Positions 21,946 through 34,744 of a stretch of 64,000 bases of DNA are shown in pieces (positions within the stretch are counted from its first letter, which is position 1; each line of letters opens with the position of its first letter). Made by a program: the position numbers and the translations under genes. A model generated the notes under the pieces. That model saw nothing but the letters and a program-made list of their open reading frames with translations, was not told where the DNA came from and did not search any database. The stretch is from positions 4,105,001 through 4,169,000 of the forward strand of contig JBBBDQ010000310.1 in NCBI GenBank assembly GCA_037127315.1, in the 5' to 3' direction. The DNA is from Ascarosepion bandense. Lineage: Eukaryota > Mollusca > Cephalopoda > Sepiida > Sepiidae.

Positions 21946-24900
21946 ACTAACAGTTAATGTAAGTAATTAAATTGGAATTGTTTTCTGTACAACAAAAAAA
22001 AAAATTACATCCTATAAAAATAAAATCCTATGAAAATTTATGTACTTTAAACTTTTACTTGAAAAGGATAAATTCTTGCTTGTGTAGTATTCTCCTGAAT
22101 ATATCATTGTAAGATAAGAATAATTTCAGTATAAGTTCATTAATTTAATAATATCAATAGCCAAAAAATAGAAATTGGCTAAGTGCAAAATTAATTAAAA
22201 GTTTTCTTTTTAGTAAGAATAACTTTTAAAACGCTATCAAATCTTTTCACATTTTTCTGCTTTGTGACAGAGACAAACAAGAAGTAGATTCTTTCGAACC
22301 CAAGTTTTAAAATTATTTCTTAAAAAAGATATTAGTTACATATTTTAAAAAAGCTAAAAAACTAATCAAATTATTTTCATTTTATGCATATACCTATATA
22401 TAAAAAAAAATTGTAAAAATATTCTAATTTAATTTATTTGCAATGTTTTTTTCTGAGCAAAAAAACAAGGCAAAAAAAAAAATAAAAAAAATGCTAACTT
22501 AAACTAGTAGAATACATCATTCTTCGAATTCACAGTTGTTATTTCCAACGAAGGCGTTTGTTTTGTTGGACCAATTAACAAACTCATTTCGGGCCAATCA
22601 CTGTTTTCCGGTAAATATTTTAATTTTATCGAAAAAGAAATATAATATCAATTTAAATGAATCATGAAATGGAACGGTGAAAAAAGTTTTCAAAACAGAT
22701 GTGAACCAAAAGAAATTATTTTTACTAGGCAGCTATTTTAGGACAAAAAGCTCAAACATTTATTTACAAGAATATTGTAAAAACTGGAAGATCAACGCCT
22801 AGGTTTTAAAAACCGACAAGAAGAGACACTAATTGCGAAATCGGATTCTCGCAGTCCCACTATAAGACAAGAGAGAAAGATCTGTTCTTCTGCCAAAGGT
22901 ACTTTTCTTCATTCAGCATTCACACATTTTCTGGTGCATCTGACAATAAATGAGGAAATTTTAACTTTCCAGATGTTGATTCATTTGCTTCTAAGGAAAT
23001 CGGTGAAACAATAATTAAAAAGTAAAACATTTTCTAATCAAAATAGGTAAGATGAATAAAAGAAAGTGAAGTAATGTTGATAATTATTTTCCTTAAACTG
23101 GAAACATAGAATGAATTTTGATTGAAATGAATTAACCTTCTTAAAACAAAATTCATTTGAAAAATTAGTTTTAAAAATGCATGATAACAATTATTTAAAA
23201 AAAATACAATTCTGAAAAGTGAAACGAATATTTTCGAAAACAATTTTGCTGCGCACAATGTGGGCTTTTTTAAGTTACATATGATACTGAGCTTCCCATT
23301 CTTGGAATTAAAGAATATTCCTAACCGAGAAATACAAATATAGATGCATAAAGTGGCCTCAGATTTAACGGGTAATTAATTATTCAGAGAAAATCTCTAG
23401 GTGCATGAAGTTGAAAGACAAGAAGAGCAAGACGCTCTCTATTTTCTATTTATTAGAAAAACACACACACACACAAACCTTTCAGAATCAATTAAAAACA
23501 TTCCCGTAAAAAATAATACTCAGATGTTTTGATGAAGGTGTTTGAAAGATAAGAAGATAAAACATTGGGTTCTGGTAGCACTAAATGGGTCCGGGTAACT
23601 AAATATAAGAACAGAAAAAAATGGAAGATAATCTGATCTGATATTCTGTAATTAAGAAGGTGTGTGAATATTGATTGCTTGTCATGGTAACTGAATTAGC
23701 AAGGATGACTGCTAAATTATGCTAGGCATGGCTTAATGGTTTAATTCTAATAGCAAAAATAAAGTTTATCTGACTCGCGGGATAAATACTGCAATAAATG
23801 AACGTTTAAAATACAAAATTAGTCAACCTCAACAATAACGTATTTTACTTATCTTAACATTCTTTGGTGGGGTGTCTTAATGACATTAAAAAACGTATGT
23901 CGGGAAATAAAGATTTTAACACCGTACGAACTGCAAACGTTTTTTTTTTTTAGACAATTAATAAATTAATATTGTAACATTGTATTTATCAATTTATCAT
24001 TTACAGTTGAAGTAAGAAAAAAAAAACTTAGGAATTTGTTTTTTTTTTCAATGAGTGAATGAATGCTGATGTTTCGTGACTTATTTGATTTATGAAAATT
24101 ATGACTTCTTTTCATTTATTTTAGTTATTTGTAGGTTTCCAATTTTCTTTTTTATGTAAAACTTATTTTTCCATTTACATTAAAGAAAATTTTTCTAGTT
24201 TTTATTTATTTTTATTAAGTTTTAAAACAAATCCCAAAGGTAAGGAACTTCCGTTGACATAAAAATTAAAAATGAAGAGAAGATATACATTTTTTTCTGT
24301 TCAAATAAATACACAGTAATACACACATTTTAAAATTTATTTTGCAGGTGTATTTTTTGTTTGTATTTATTCATGAGTACATAAAAATTGATTTTGTATA
24401 CATTCGGCCGTAAACCTTTTTCATCTTGTTAAACTAAAAATTAAAAAAAAAATACTGAATTCTACCCAAAGATATATTGACTGAATTCGAAAACAAAAGC
24501 ACAATAAGTATTTTCAGCACAAAATTATAACCACCAATTAAGACAATCATTTTTCAAAGTTATTATTCTCCACTCCGCGCAAAAATTGTACATTTCAGAC
24601 TAGTTAGATTTTCAGTCTTTCAGGTATTGTGGTGTTTGTAGTAAGAATTGTAAGTTACTTTTTTTTTGGTGCAAGGAACCTATGTTTGGGTCAGTGAATG
24701 AGACTAGCTAAGACAGTTGAAGACCAACCTTCCCTAATCCCCATATTCATCCTTGTGCCACATATTTTTTGCATTTCATTACAAAAATAATAGTAATAAA
24801 ACAATCAAAGATTTCACAATAAAAATAGAATCACTTATTGGCAGCTGCGATAGACTCCAAGCAAGTTCAAGACTGTCAAAGAAATTAAATAAAATTTAAA

Positions 24901-27544
24901 AACCTGCATTTATGAACACAGAAGAGATCTCCGTTAACATAAACTTTCTTTAAAAATACTATTTATAAACAACAACAAAAAAAACAAACAAACAACATTA
25001 TTACAAAGAAAAAAATCGAGAGAAATTTAAAGAAAGAATAATTACCCACCAAAGACTTATATACCAATATTCGTAAAATGAAAATCTAAGGTTTCTAAGC
25101 TTATGAAATGTAAGATCCAAATATTTGCGGTGGCTGTAACCTAACATTATGCACTTACTACAAATATTCGACATTTATCATACAAGTAGAATACACTAAA
25201 TAATAAAACCAATTTTTAATACACAATTAAATTACGTTAACATTTTCAAGAATCAAACATAAACACAGACGCCATAAAAAGTCTACACGTGACGTCTACA
25301 CAACCAATGAAAACAAAAAGTTAAAAATTGAAACAATTTACCTATAATTTAATTTCCAAGACTTTCGGAAAGAAAATAAATAACAAAACATGTATTTCTT
25401 ATACAAATTTTCCTTGCTTATTGAATCACGTTGTATAAAAATAAAATTAATTTTTACAATATTCAATGTATTAAAAACGTTGTGGTTTCAATTTTTAATT
25501 GATAAAACTTTATTTCTTGTATAAATATGGGTGTTAAACTTATTTTTGTATAGAATATAGATGGACGGGTATAAAACTAATTTTCTGACCCAAGCAATTC
25601 CAAAGTTTTCCTGATTAACACTAACAGTTTTGGCAAATCAAACTCTTTAGAGAAGTCAACTTTCAATCATGGATTACCACATTTTTTTAAAATATTTTTT
25701 TTGTAACGTTCATTTGTTTTACTGCACACAGTGAATCATAAATATAAATAATTTATCTTTGTTTTTCATATAACAATTGGTGAACAAAAGGTCTATCACA
25801 ATTTAAGCACAGAGAAACAACAACCCAGCCAGTCTTTTAAACAGTTTTTCTTCAAGTGCTGCCAACTATTTAAAAAAATTTGTTAATCAGACTAATTAAC
25901 AATTTCAAGGAAAAATCCGGCATTCATTAACTGCACTACTTTATGTTAAAATTTATTAAGTCGTTATTTTAAAACAAATTTTTTTTAGGATTATAGATTT
26001 CTCAAGTTCACTATATTATTCTTCCAATTTATTGATAGAGGCTTTCATCCTAAACTAAAATTTGAAATAGTGGAGAACGTTAACATTTTGTTTTGATTGT
26101 TCTATGTGTTCTGTTAGTGTTGTTGTTAAAATTACTCAAGTGATGTGATTTCTGTTATTTGATACATTTGTGGTGAGACTGAGCGCTAGTCAATAAATTT
26201 CAAAGAAGAATGGTCAACCTTAATCTACACTCTTACACAGGCTTTTATTCACTCAAAAACAAAGCAAGTTTTCACCATCGATCTGAGAAAGTGATTGTAT
26301 ACAGCTGACAGGTTAGATAATTCTGAACAAGTCTTTATCTGATGAGGTTATTTTAGAATATGACTCAAATTTTTAGGTTAATGTAATGTTTTAGCTTTGT
26401 AGCCACTTGTGGTGTTAGGCAAAAGTAGACATAATCCTAGGTACCTAAACTAAATTCACTGAAAAAACAGCATAGCATGAAGAAAAAAAAGGCCCCAAAC
26501 TTAATAAAAACGAAATTTTTCCATCAACATGGAAAGAAAGATAAAGTATTTTTAATTAATTTTTTAAACTTTTGTAATTCTTTCTGCTCCAAATAGTAAA
26601 ATGAAAAATGTAATAAAACTGTGACATTATTTAATTATATAAGCTTTTAATTGCTTTTAAGCACATTAAAATGATTTTAGACTGACGAAAAAACATTTTT
26701 TGACAAATAAAGAATTTTAAAAGAATTGTTTTATTTTTGTTTTTTAATTATAATAATTTATACAATTTAAAAATTAAAAAAAATTCTACAAAGCCTCGTG
26801 ATGATTAGTGATTAAGTGAAACTAATTAAGAGTTGAAAAGTTTATTGTTGAGCTATCGCATTTTTAAAATAATTAAAAAAATTTTTTTTGTGTATTTGAA
26901 GTTTTTTTAGTATGGTATTTTCTGCCTTACGTTGAAAGATCATGTGTTTCACAGTTTCTTCTCCTTACAAGAAAACAATGTGGACAATTATGTCAGTTCT
27001 GGTCAATCATACTGAGTTTATCTGGCTGTCATCACACATCAATCAATGACAGCAAAGGTCAGAAAGATCTATGCTCTATGATTAAGAAATAGTTATAAAT
27101 TTCTTCCTATAAATAAGTAATACTTGTGTAAATCATAATTATTTAACTTTAAATTTGAAAATTTTCTAAAAACAACGTGTGCCGTGTCAGCAATGTATAT
27201 TACAATGTATATTTTATTTTTGCAAGATTTTTAAAACTGAGAATTAACTTGTTTACAAATATGTTGATTGCTCAAAAACGTCCGAAAAATTGAAAATCTT
27301 TTAAAAATTAAAATAATTTTAGAATCTAATCAATATAATTTCTATTTGAAATATGCCAGAGTATTTTGCTTACTGGAAATAGTAAGTAAATTTAGGTTTC
27401 AATTAAAGCTAAATTTAAAGCTTCAAGAAAGCTTTTTTATTTATCAAAATGCATATTTTGTCCCTTCTGTATTATGAATCTTAGTATTTATCTGCTTTCA
27501 TTTCCATTATAACATATCTTTTCATTCGTTAATGGTGCCCGTAT
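21946..27544. other. Longest transposon-free stretch; no gene recognised
   Basis: About 5.6 kb with no recognised transposase, reverse transcriptase or SINE. It is AT-rich but contains a locally more complex island at about 22520-22950, with two CCAAT-type motifs (TTGGACCAATTAAC near 22567 and GGGCCAATCACTG near 22592) and several CpGs. A short (AC)8 is at 23461-23474. Open frames at 23034-23258 and 27268-27477 have no motif and look like chance. Such a gap inside a transposon-filled intron may hold regulatory sequence (inference). Confidence 0.4.
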
Positions 27545-28360
27545 CTGTCTTCCCATTAAGGTGGACGGATTTTGTATCCTCCGGCATGAGGTATTGTCCT
27601 ATAACTTAGTAGTAATCTTGGTAGAAAAATTTGATCTTTCATGTTGTAGTGAGAATGCTTTTAAGCCCGTTTTTATGGTTTGCACCATTCTTTTCACTCC
27701 ATTGAATTGCGGGTGATAAAGAGGTGTTTTATACAGTAACCATGTACAATGTTGTACATAGGTTCTCGTCACAAAACACTGGAGCATTATCTGTTACCAA
27801 CGTCATTGGTACGCCGTTCCTGCCGAAAACTGTACGTAGAATTTGTTTCACGGTCTTCGATCTTCTATCCTTAACCCTAAAAACTGCAGTATTGACTATA
27901 CCTTCCACTAGTCGAAGCTGGATTAATTCGTCTTCTATTGTCATTTCCTTTTGTCCAGTTCATTAAATTCACAATACCTACTAGTATCTCTTAGTCTACT
28001 CAGTAGACTCTACTGAGATATTTCTTAATAGGTTCTCCTGACTCTTGTCTTAGCGCCAGAAACTTGGTCCTCTCAGCAATGACTAATCTTCTTTTTGGTT
28101 GGATAGACTTTAAAATTCTCTCCTTAATTTCCTTAAAGTCTAAAAGTTTTAATTTCTTCCGGGTAAGTCATTAATGATACTTGTTTAACGGCTTTACACC
28201 CCATGGTTGCCAAAAATAAATCTGCAATTTGTTTTTGGTGTTGGTCATCCTTCAATTTTTTAATCCTGGCCATTGCCTTAAAGCACTTCAGCCAAATTGT
28301 AACCTCATCTGGGCTTTTCATGTCCAACATAGTTTCGTTTGGCGATGCCATTTTGTTATG
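27545..28360 (-). pseudogene. Gypsy-type LTR retrotransposon remnant: gag joined directly to integrase
   Basis: Minus strand. The gag part begins MASPNETMLDMKSPDEVTIW at 28351 and continues, with frameshifts, through QKQIADLFLATMGCKAVKQV and AERTKFLALRQESGEPIKKY to DELIQLRLVEGIVN. Without interruption of frame the next residues, from DRRSKTVKQILRTVFGRNGV, are integrase core, including LVTDNAPVF (second catalytic Asp) and, after a frameshift, YHPQFNGVKRMVQTIKTGLK. The Glu that normally follows Asn-Gly is absent (Lys-Arg in its place). Protease, reverse transcriptase and RNase H are all missing between gag and integrase, so an internal deletion fused the two near 27875. The sequence ahead of gag (28360-28580) may include a leader or LTR remnant, but no LTR pair is visible. 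Inactive. Confidence 0.85.
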
Positions 28361-29399
28361 TTTTGTTGATAAATGTTCATTTGAACTTAATCTCCGGAGA
28401 TCTTTATCTGTCTGTTAACTCAGATATGTCAGATATATAGGGGTATGGTTATGCTAATTATAATTAGCTAGCCAATCCCACTACAGTTATAAAACTCTTA
28501 CATTGATGATAATATTTCTTTATTCTCCTTTTCTTTTGCCTTCTCTCACTTTTTCAGTTTCTCACAACAGTTGTGACAAAATGGGAGATCATTCTAAGAT
28601 TTGATGTTCATTTCAAAACCAAAACAAAATTCAGCTGTTTTAACTAAAACATTATTTTCCCATTTGATGTTCATTTCATAACAACAATAAAGAAAGTAAC
28701 ACATATTTCTCTTCAGATATTATTTTGATAAAACTCACTTTGTATTTGTGTTTTTTAATGTTGTTTTCTGATAAATTTCACTTATTAAAAATCAACTATT
28801 GCAACTGGCTACATATTTTGATATAAACATTAATGCCAAATATGAAAAAAGCAGAAGTAGTATTATTAAATTAAGAGCATTTACATGATTACTAGATATA
28901 TTGATAGTTGCATATGAACCCAGTTATAGGGCTAAACACAGATTATTAGTGAGATTCAATCACAACACTGAACACTTGTTTGGTCAGCATGTTGTGGTTA
29001 TTTAAGATTATAACTTCATTATGATGCAGTACTAATTACCAGGTATTGATAATTTGGGAATATATGAATGGATAAGCTTTTTAATCAGGCAAGTTGTGAA
29101 AAGTGTTGAATATAGTCTTGTAGACCTATACATAGATGAGGCTAGATTAGTGTCAGATGCCCTTGCTATGTCACTAAGCTAAATCTAGGTCTTGTGCAGC
29201 AGTTTTTTGAATCAGCACACAGTAAAGAGTTGGTATTAAGACTAAATACTGGTCATACGATTTGAGGAATGACATGTTCAATATGGACGCAGAATGTTTA
29301 AATATTGTTGCAAGCACACTTATATGACCCTACATTCTGGTGTGCAACTAAATACTAAATATTTCAGATATATATTTCCAGATGAATAACTCTTTTAGC
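28361..29399. other. Unrecognised; possible 5' non-coding part of the hAT element or Gypsy leader
   Basis: No coding motif. It lies between the start of the Gypsy gag remnant (transcribed leftward) and the start of the hAT coding remnant (transcribed rightward), so it may hold untranslated ends of one or both. Confidence 0.3.
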
Positions 29400-29984
29400 A
29401 GAAATGAAACAATGTTTTGAGTGGAGCACACTGGAAGAAGAGGGCTACAGAGGAGATGGAGAAAATAGAAACTTCCAAAACTAACACTGTGATTCAATAC
29501 AGCAATGACCACCATTCACACCATTCCTTCAGATATATCAGCATCTACTCCTGAAATGTCAGCCACTAGTACTGTTCCTTTAAATATAGCATCCACATCT
29601 CCATCCATTCCTGCCACCAATCATCTATTTTCAGCAGACATACCATCATTACTTGTTGCTGTTGCTGCTAGTGACATTTTATAAAAGGAAATACTCAAAT
29701 CTGTACCAGTAAAGGAATTTGCAATCCACAGATTGAGACTATAGAACATTATTAATGCTAACACAATAAATTACTGGATTTGTAGTGGACCATTATCATG
29801 TCTGAATCATGATAGCAATCTGTCCCATTAGTATTGCTTTGTATGTTGCTTATTGCCTATGAAAGAATCTCCTTTTGCTATACTAAGGTTCAATAACTGG
29901 AAGCACAGCAATGTTATTGTAAAACATGAAAATGGAGAACAATAAAAGTGCTTATTTGATAAGGCATAAAGAAACTATAAGTGA
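29400..29984 (+). pseudogene. hAT transposase (ZMYM1-like), 5' part, interrupted
   Basis: Plus-strand N-terminal part of a ZMYM1/TTF-zinc-finger-type hAT protein. GAHWKKRATEEMEKIETSKT resembles the Lys/Glu-rich start of this group. The zinc-finger-like region follows, with INYWICSGPLSCLNHDSNL (like the usual Tyr-Trp-x-x-x-Gly-Pro ... Asp-Ser-Asn block) and AILRFNNWKHSNVIVKHENG (like Phe-x-Asp-Trp-Lys-His ... His-Glu-Asn). Several stops. The coding sequence resumes at about 31578 beyond an inserted LINE. Confidence 0.78.
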
Positions 29985-31577
29985 AGATTCTTTATTTTAT
30001 TTTTTTTATAATCATATCGCCCCAAGCAAGGCATTTTACTGCCACTGTTGTGCAGGGGGTTACATAAGAGGAAAGTTATGAGAAAGAGTGACAGGTTATA
30101 GGGGGTGTCAGGAAGTGGGTAAGAGAAGGATGAGAATACTGATGAGAGTGGAGTGGACGGAAAAAGGAGCATGAGATAGGAGATGACTATTGATTTTACA
30201 TTTAAATTCTTCAAGATTGTAGCTGTCGGGGAAGCAAGTGTATAGAAGGGAATTCCACAGGTGGGAAGTGAAAGAAAAGAAGCTGATGGAGTAGAATTTG
30301 TGTTTACATTTTATTGGTTTCACAGTAAAAGGGTGGGACCTAGTTGTTGATCTTGTGGCTCGAGTAAATTCATATATAGAGGCACCAGTGAGCTAAGTTC
30401 ATCAGAGCAGAAGCCATGAAAGTATTTGTAGAAGAGTCACAGGGAAGCCACATTGCGCCAATGAGAAAGTGATTGTATCTGAGCTACCAAGTTGGGATCG
30501 ATCACATTACAGATTCTCCATTGAATTTTGTCAAGGACACCTAGGTGGATAGCAGGAGCACCTGACCAGATATTGCAGTAGTATTCAATGCACGGGTGGA
30601 TGGTAGATTTATATAGGTGCAGGATTGTTTCAGACAGGAAAAACTTCCTGGCCCTACACAGAGAACCGACTTTCTTAGAAGTGAATTTAGTTATGGATTC
30701 TATATAGTCATTCCACTTGAGGTCTGTTGTGAGAGTTAACCCAAGGAGGCACAGTGTTTTGCTTTCAGGGAGACTAGCCTGATCATGTGGTCATGATCGA
30801 TGTGAGAGTAAACTGTAGTGTTGTCAGTGTATATGACTACTTGGGATCTTATTACATCTGGGAGATCGTTAATGTAGATAAGAAAAAGCATATGCCCTAG
30901 AATAGAGCCTTGAGAGACACCCACATTTGTATGATAGTACTGGGAGGCATGTCTGTTCAATACTACCTTCATTGTGCAATTTGAAAGGAATGACTGAATA
31001 AGGTCAAACAATTGTCCAGTTATACCACAGCCTTACAGTTTGCGTAGAAGGCCAGCATGCCAGACTGTCAAACTCTTTGGAGATATCTAGGGCAATAGTT
31101 TAGGATTCACTGTTCCTATCAAGTGCCTGGTGTATATACTCAGTGATGGTCGTGAGCTTATCAGCAGTAAACCTGGTGAAGCAGAAATAATATTGTTTGT
31201 CAGAGAAGAGTTTGTGGGCTGTAAGATGTTGAACCACCTTGGCGTTGATGATGGCTTCGAACACTTTGCCAAAAATCAGAAGGAGGCTGATAAGGCGATA
31301 ATTAGAGGGGTCAGAGGGTTCACCAGTGTTTTTATATATTGGAACCACGGAGGAGGATTTCCAACAGGCAGGAAAACAAGAAGCAGAGAGGCAGTAGTTA
31401 TAGAGTTTGGAGAGAATAGAGAAGAGTTCAGGGAAACATTTCTTCAGGACAATGATTGGGATTCTATCACCACTGCCGCTCGCTTTATGGTGGTCAAGCA
31501 TTAAAATTATGTTAGAGACCACTAAGGGGGTAATGTGGATGTCATTCAGTTGGGCCTCAGATTGGGGTGGGAAAATG
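29985..31577 (-). pseudogene. LINE (jockey/CR1-like) inserted into the hAT element
   Basis: Minus strand, 5'-truncated. From about 31577: a QLNDIHITPLVVSNI block, KASGSGDRIPIIVLKKCFPE, CFPACWKSSSVVPIYKNTGE, SNYRLISLLLIFGKVFEAII (RT fingers), SFLSNCTMKVVLNRHASQYY, VSQGSILGHMLFLIYINDLP, and the catalytic block as YTDN instead of Tyr-Ala-Asp-Asp. Then come IHPCIEYYCNIWSGAPAI, a KYFHGFCSDELSSL block and the C-terminus LYTCFPDSYNLEEFKCKIN near 30190. The 3' untranslated region ends GGGGCGATATGATTATAAAA beside a T-rich run (plus strand 29985-30008), the A-rich tail. Frameshifts and the altered active site make it inactive. Same family as 49120-49990. Confidence 0.9.
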
Positions 31578-33290
31578 TTGACATGGGTGGTTCCTGTAAT
31601 TCATCTTCTTGCCTTCAGAGATCTGTCATTTCATGAAGAAAGTTAGATTACTGGGTTAGCAAAAAAAAAAAAAAAATAGCAACTACTTAGGTATACTAAA
31701 GCTGCTGAGTAAATCTGACCCTTTCTTAGAAAAGCATCTGAATCTGAAAATATATGGAAATTTTTGAAAAGGGTATCTGTCATATTTATTTGCCAATATT
31801 TTTTAAGAATTTATTAAATTAATAGTACAAGAGGTTCTTTGAACTATTATTCAATAAGTGTAGATTCCACTCCAGACAACTCATGTACAGATCAACTGAA
31901 ATTTACTGTCTGACACATTAAAGGCTGTGAGCTTATAGAATGTTTCTTAATGTTCCTCCCCATCTTTTCTTATGAAGCAAAGGATCTAACAAATACTGTT
32001 GTGTATTTTCTTAATAAGAACAAAATTCCACTATTGATCTGTTGTGGCCATTCTGTGATAATGGCTCAAATATGTCTGGACTTTATACTGGATTGTATGC
32101 ATGGATTCATCAACTCAATGACTTTGCCATCAACATTCCCTGCGCTGGACACAGCCTGAACTTGGTGGAAGTAAAATCAGCAGCTGTAAAATTCTTTGAC
32201 ATTGTTTAGCATCTGTATTCATTTTTGCTGGTTCTACTCATCACTGGAATCTAGGAAAAGATTTTGTCTGTCTGACACACAATGGTCAGCACATTTTCAT
32301 GCTGTTCATGCTCTGTATAAAAATTTCAGGCAAATAAAACATGCACTAGATTCTCTATCAGCTGAGAAACAAGTGAATATAAGGCATGAGGTGGAAAGAT
32401 TGAGCCAAAAAATGGAAAACCTGGATACAATCTTTCTCAATTCTTTGGAATGACATTCTAGAATGAATGAACAAAATAAGCAAGGTCCTGCAATCAAAGG
32501 ATGTGAACATCCTTGCTCCCATGAATCTTCTTGAACCTATGAAAATCTATCTTCAGGAAACTAGAGACAAAATTTAGTGAATATGAATTCAAAGCCAAGA
32601 GTATGTGTCCAGATACTGATTACAGTGATGGGAAAAATCACAAACAAAAACAAAGTGTGCACCTTAATAGAAATGATAGATCAGCAGAAAAGGTGCCTTT
32701 CAGTAAAACTGAAAAGTTCAAGGTGGAAACATTCCTCCCTATTCTGGACACTAATCTTTGAACTGACAAAAACATGCAGAGGCTTATTCACAGGTTTGAA
32801 ATCCATTTTTCTTTCTTCAATGAACTGAAAACCATTTTAAAAATCTGCTTTGAAGTACAATGGGGCAGCATCATTTCAACTGGCTTTCACTCATGTGCAT
32901 AGAAGATGAAAACCATTTACTTCAAGCCAACAATAAAGCAATTCTCTGAAAAGAAATGCCACAAGTACTTGTTATAATAAAAAGTTCATAGTAATTTCAT
33001 ACTGTGCCATCTACTCTGTGTGGCTTACTGAGTATTATTGTCCTTTTCAAGCCTTGTGTGTTGTTCAAATGTTTATCATGTTGATTTGTTGCTGCCATAC
33101 AGCATGTATTTAATGGTTTAACACTAGTTCTACTGAAATGCCAATAGAATAAATATATGTTTAATGTTATCGACCATTTGCTTTTTATTCCTGTGAGTGG
33201 TTGTCGTAGGGGCCCAAGCCCACTGCTTTGCCCAGGGGCACATAATGCTGGCAGCCATGTTCTTGGTAAATCTTCTATTATCACAATGTA
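31578..33290 (+). pseudogene. hAT transposase (ZMYM1-like), 3' part
   Basis: Continuation of the plus-strand hAT after the LINE: LLAFRDLSFHEES, then SNYLGILKLLSKSDPFLEKH, a THVDQL-like piece, DNGSNMSGLYTGLYAWIHQL (catalytic RNase H-like block), FAINIPCAGHSLNLVEVKSA (the His-Ser-Leu-Asn-Leu-Val motif of this group), DTQWSAHFHAVHALYKNFRQ, LSQKMENLDTIFLNSLE, and KFKVETFLPILDTLISELT. The last open pieces are at 32196-32453 and 32577-32828. The 3' region at 33200-33240 (GGGGCCCAAGCCCACTGC) fits the non-coding end of such elements. Many stops and frameshifts. hAT elements move by cut and paste; this one is dead. Confidence 0.85.
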
Positions 33291-33579
33291 GGATATTTAA
33301 TAACAAAAGTGATGTGAACATAAAGAAAAAGAAATTAAATGAAATTGGCTAGACTATATATTAAAAATATATATTTAAAATAAACAAATTTTTTAAAATT
33401 CTCAACAGTCTCTCTCCCTTGTACATATTTCTAGTTGCATTAATGTAAACATCACTTTATTCTGATAAATGATGAAATTCATCACACAAAACCTTTTCCC
33501 ACCTGACATAGTTTTATTCCCTAAAATTGTTCTTGATATATAAAAATTTATATATTGTTTTCCTATAAATGGCACATGA

Positions 33580-34744
33580 CAAAATTTGGGTTCAGTCGGA
33601 TTGTTAGTTTACAAATTACAGTTAAGTGAAGCTACTGTTGCAATGGAAAAATCTGAATTTCGTGTGTTGATAAAGCATTGCTTTATGATGGGAAAAAATA
33701 CTGTTGATGCTAAGCAATGGCTTGATAAGTGTTATTTGGACTCTGCTTCGTCGAAAACTATGGTTAAGAGGTGGTGTGCTGACTTTAAACACAGTGTACA
33801 GACATAAATGATGCTGAATGCTCAGGTTGTCCAAAGTCAACAGTTGTCCCAGAAAAAAACAAAAAATCCACAAACTTGTTTTGGCTGATCATAAATTAAA
33901 GTTGCATGAGATAGCAGAGGAGTTGAACAGAAGGCAGTGTATTCACCATTTTGCATGGACATTTGTCAATGAGAAGCTGTGCTCAAAATGGGTGCTGCGT
34001 TTGCTCACAGTCGATCAAAAACAATAACTCGTTGATGATTCAGAATGTTGCTTGCATCTGTTTCAACAGAACAAGAAGGAGTTTTTGCATAAATATGTGA
34101 CAATGGATGAAACATGGATCCACCACGTCACTCCGGAGTCAAATCAGTAATTAGCTGAGTGAATAGCAGCAGGTGAAAACCTAAAGAGACCAAAGGCACA
34201 AACATCAGCAAGCAAGGTTTTGGCCTCTGTATTTTGGGATGCGCAAGGCATTTTGTTCATCTATTACCTTGTGAAAGGAAGCACCATCAATAGCAAATAT
34301 TATATAGCATTATTGGTGCATCTGAAGGAAGAAAACATCAATAAAGAGCCAGAAATGAAGAAGAAAAAAAAAAGATCTTTAACCAATACGACATATCGTA
34401 TCACAAGTTGATTGTAATGATGGCAAAACTACATGAATTGCACTTCAAATTGCTTCCGTAGCCACCTTATTCTCCAGATCTGGCCCCCCAGTGATTACTG
34501 GCTGTTTGCAGATCTCAAAAGAATGCTTCAGGGAAAGAGATTTGGCTCTAATGAAGATGTGATATTGGAAACTGAGGCATATTTTGAGGCCAATGACTAA
34601 TCATTTCTATAAAAAAAGCATCAAATTGTAAAATTGGAATCAGTGTATTACCCTAGAATGAAACTAAGTTGATGAATAAAATTGAATTTTGGCTAAAAGT
34701 TTTCATTTTATTAGTTAGGCTCAGGACTTATTGAGTGATGTGTT
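33580..34744 (+). pseudogene. Mariner transposase remnant, near full length
   Basis: Plus strand, ATG at 33643. The N-terminal helix-turn-helix reads EKSEFRVLIKHCFMMGKNTV and SKTMVKRWCADFKHSVQT, followed by a frameshift, then KLHEIAEELN, LCSKWVLRLLTVDQKQ and VTMDETWIHH (first catalytic Asp). After a stop: LASVFWDAQGILFIYYL, a degraded second block where His-Gln-Asp-Asn-Ala is expected, and PPYSPDL, then SDYWLFADLKRMLQGKRFGS (third catalytic Asp in Ser-Asp-Tyr). The right end, about 34714-34744, reads TTAGGCTCAGGACTTATTGAG and looks like a mariner inverted repeat. A matching left repeat was not found, so that end is probably lost or rearranged. Different subfamily from 3450-4090. Inactive. Confidence 0.88.

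Noticed and set aside
22520..22950. Firm call of an alternative PDE1 promoter or first exon
   Set aside because: There are only two CCAAT-type motifs and a plausible donor-like word (CCAAAGGTAC) on the wrong strand. No TATA, no coding start and no phase evidence.
31130..31504. Plus-strand open frame of 124 codons
   Set aside because: It is the antisense of the LINE reverse transcriptase at 29985-31577, which has clear family motifs on the minus strand.
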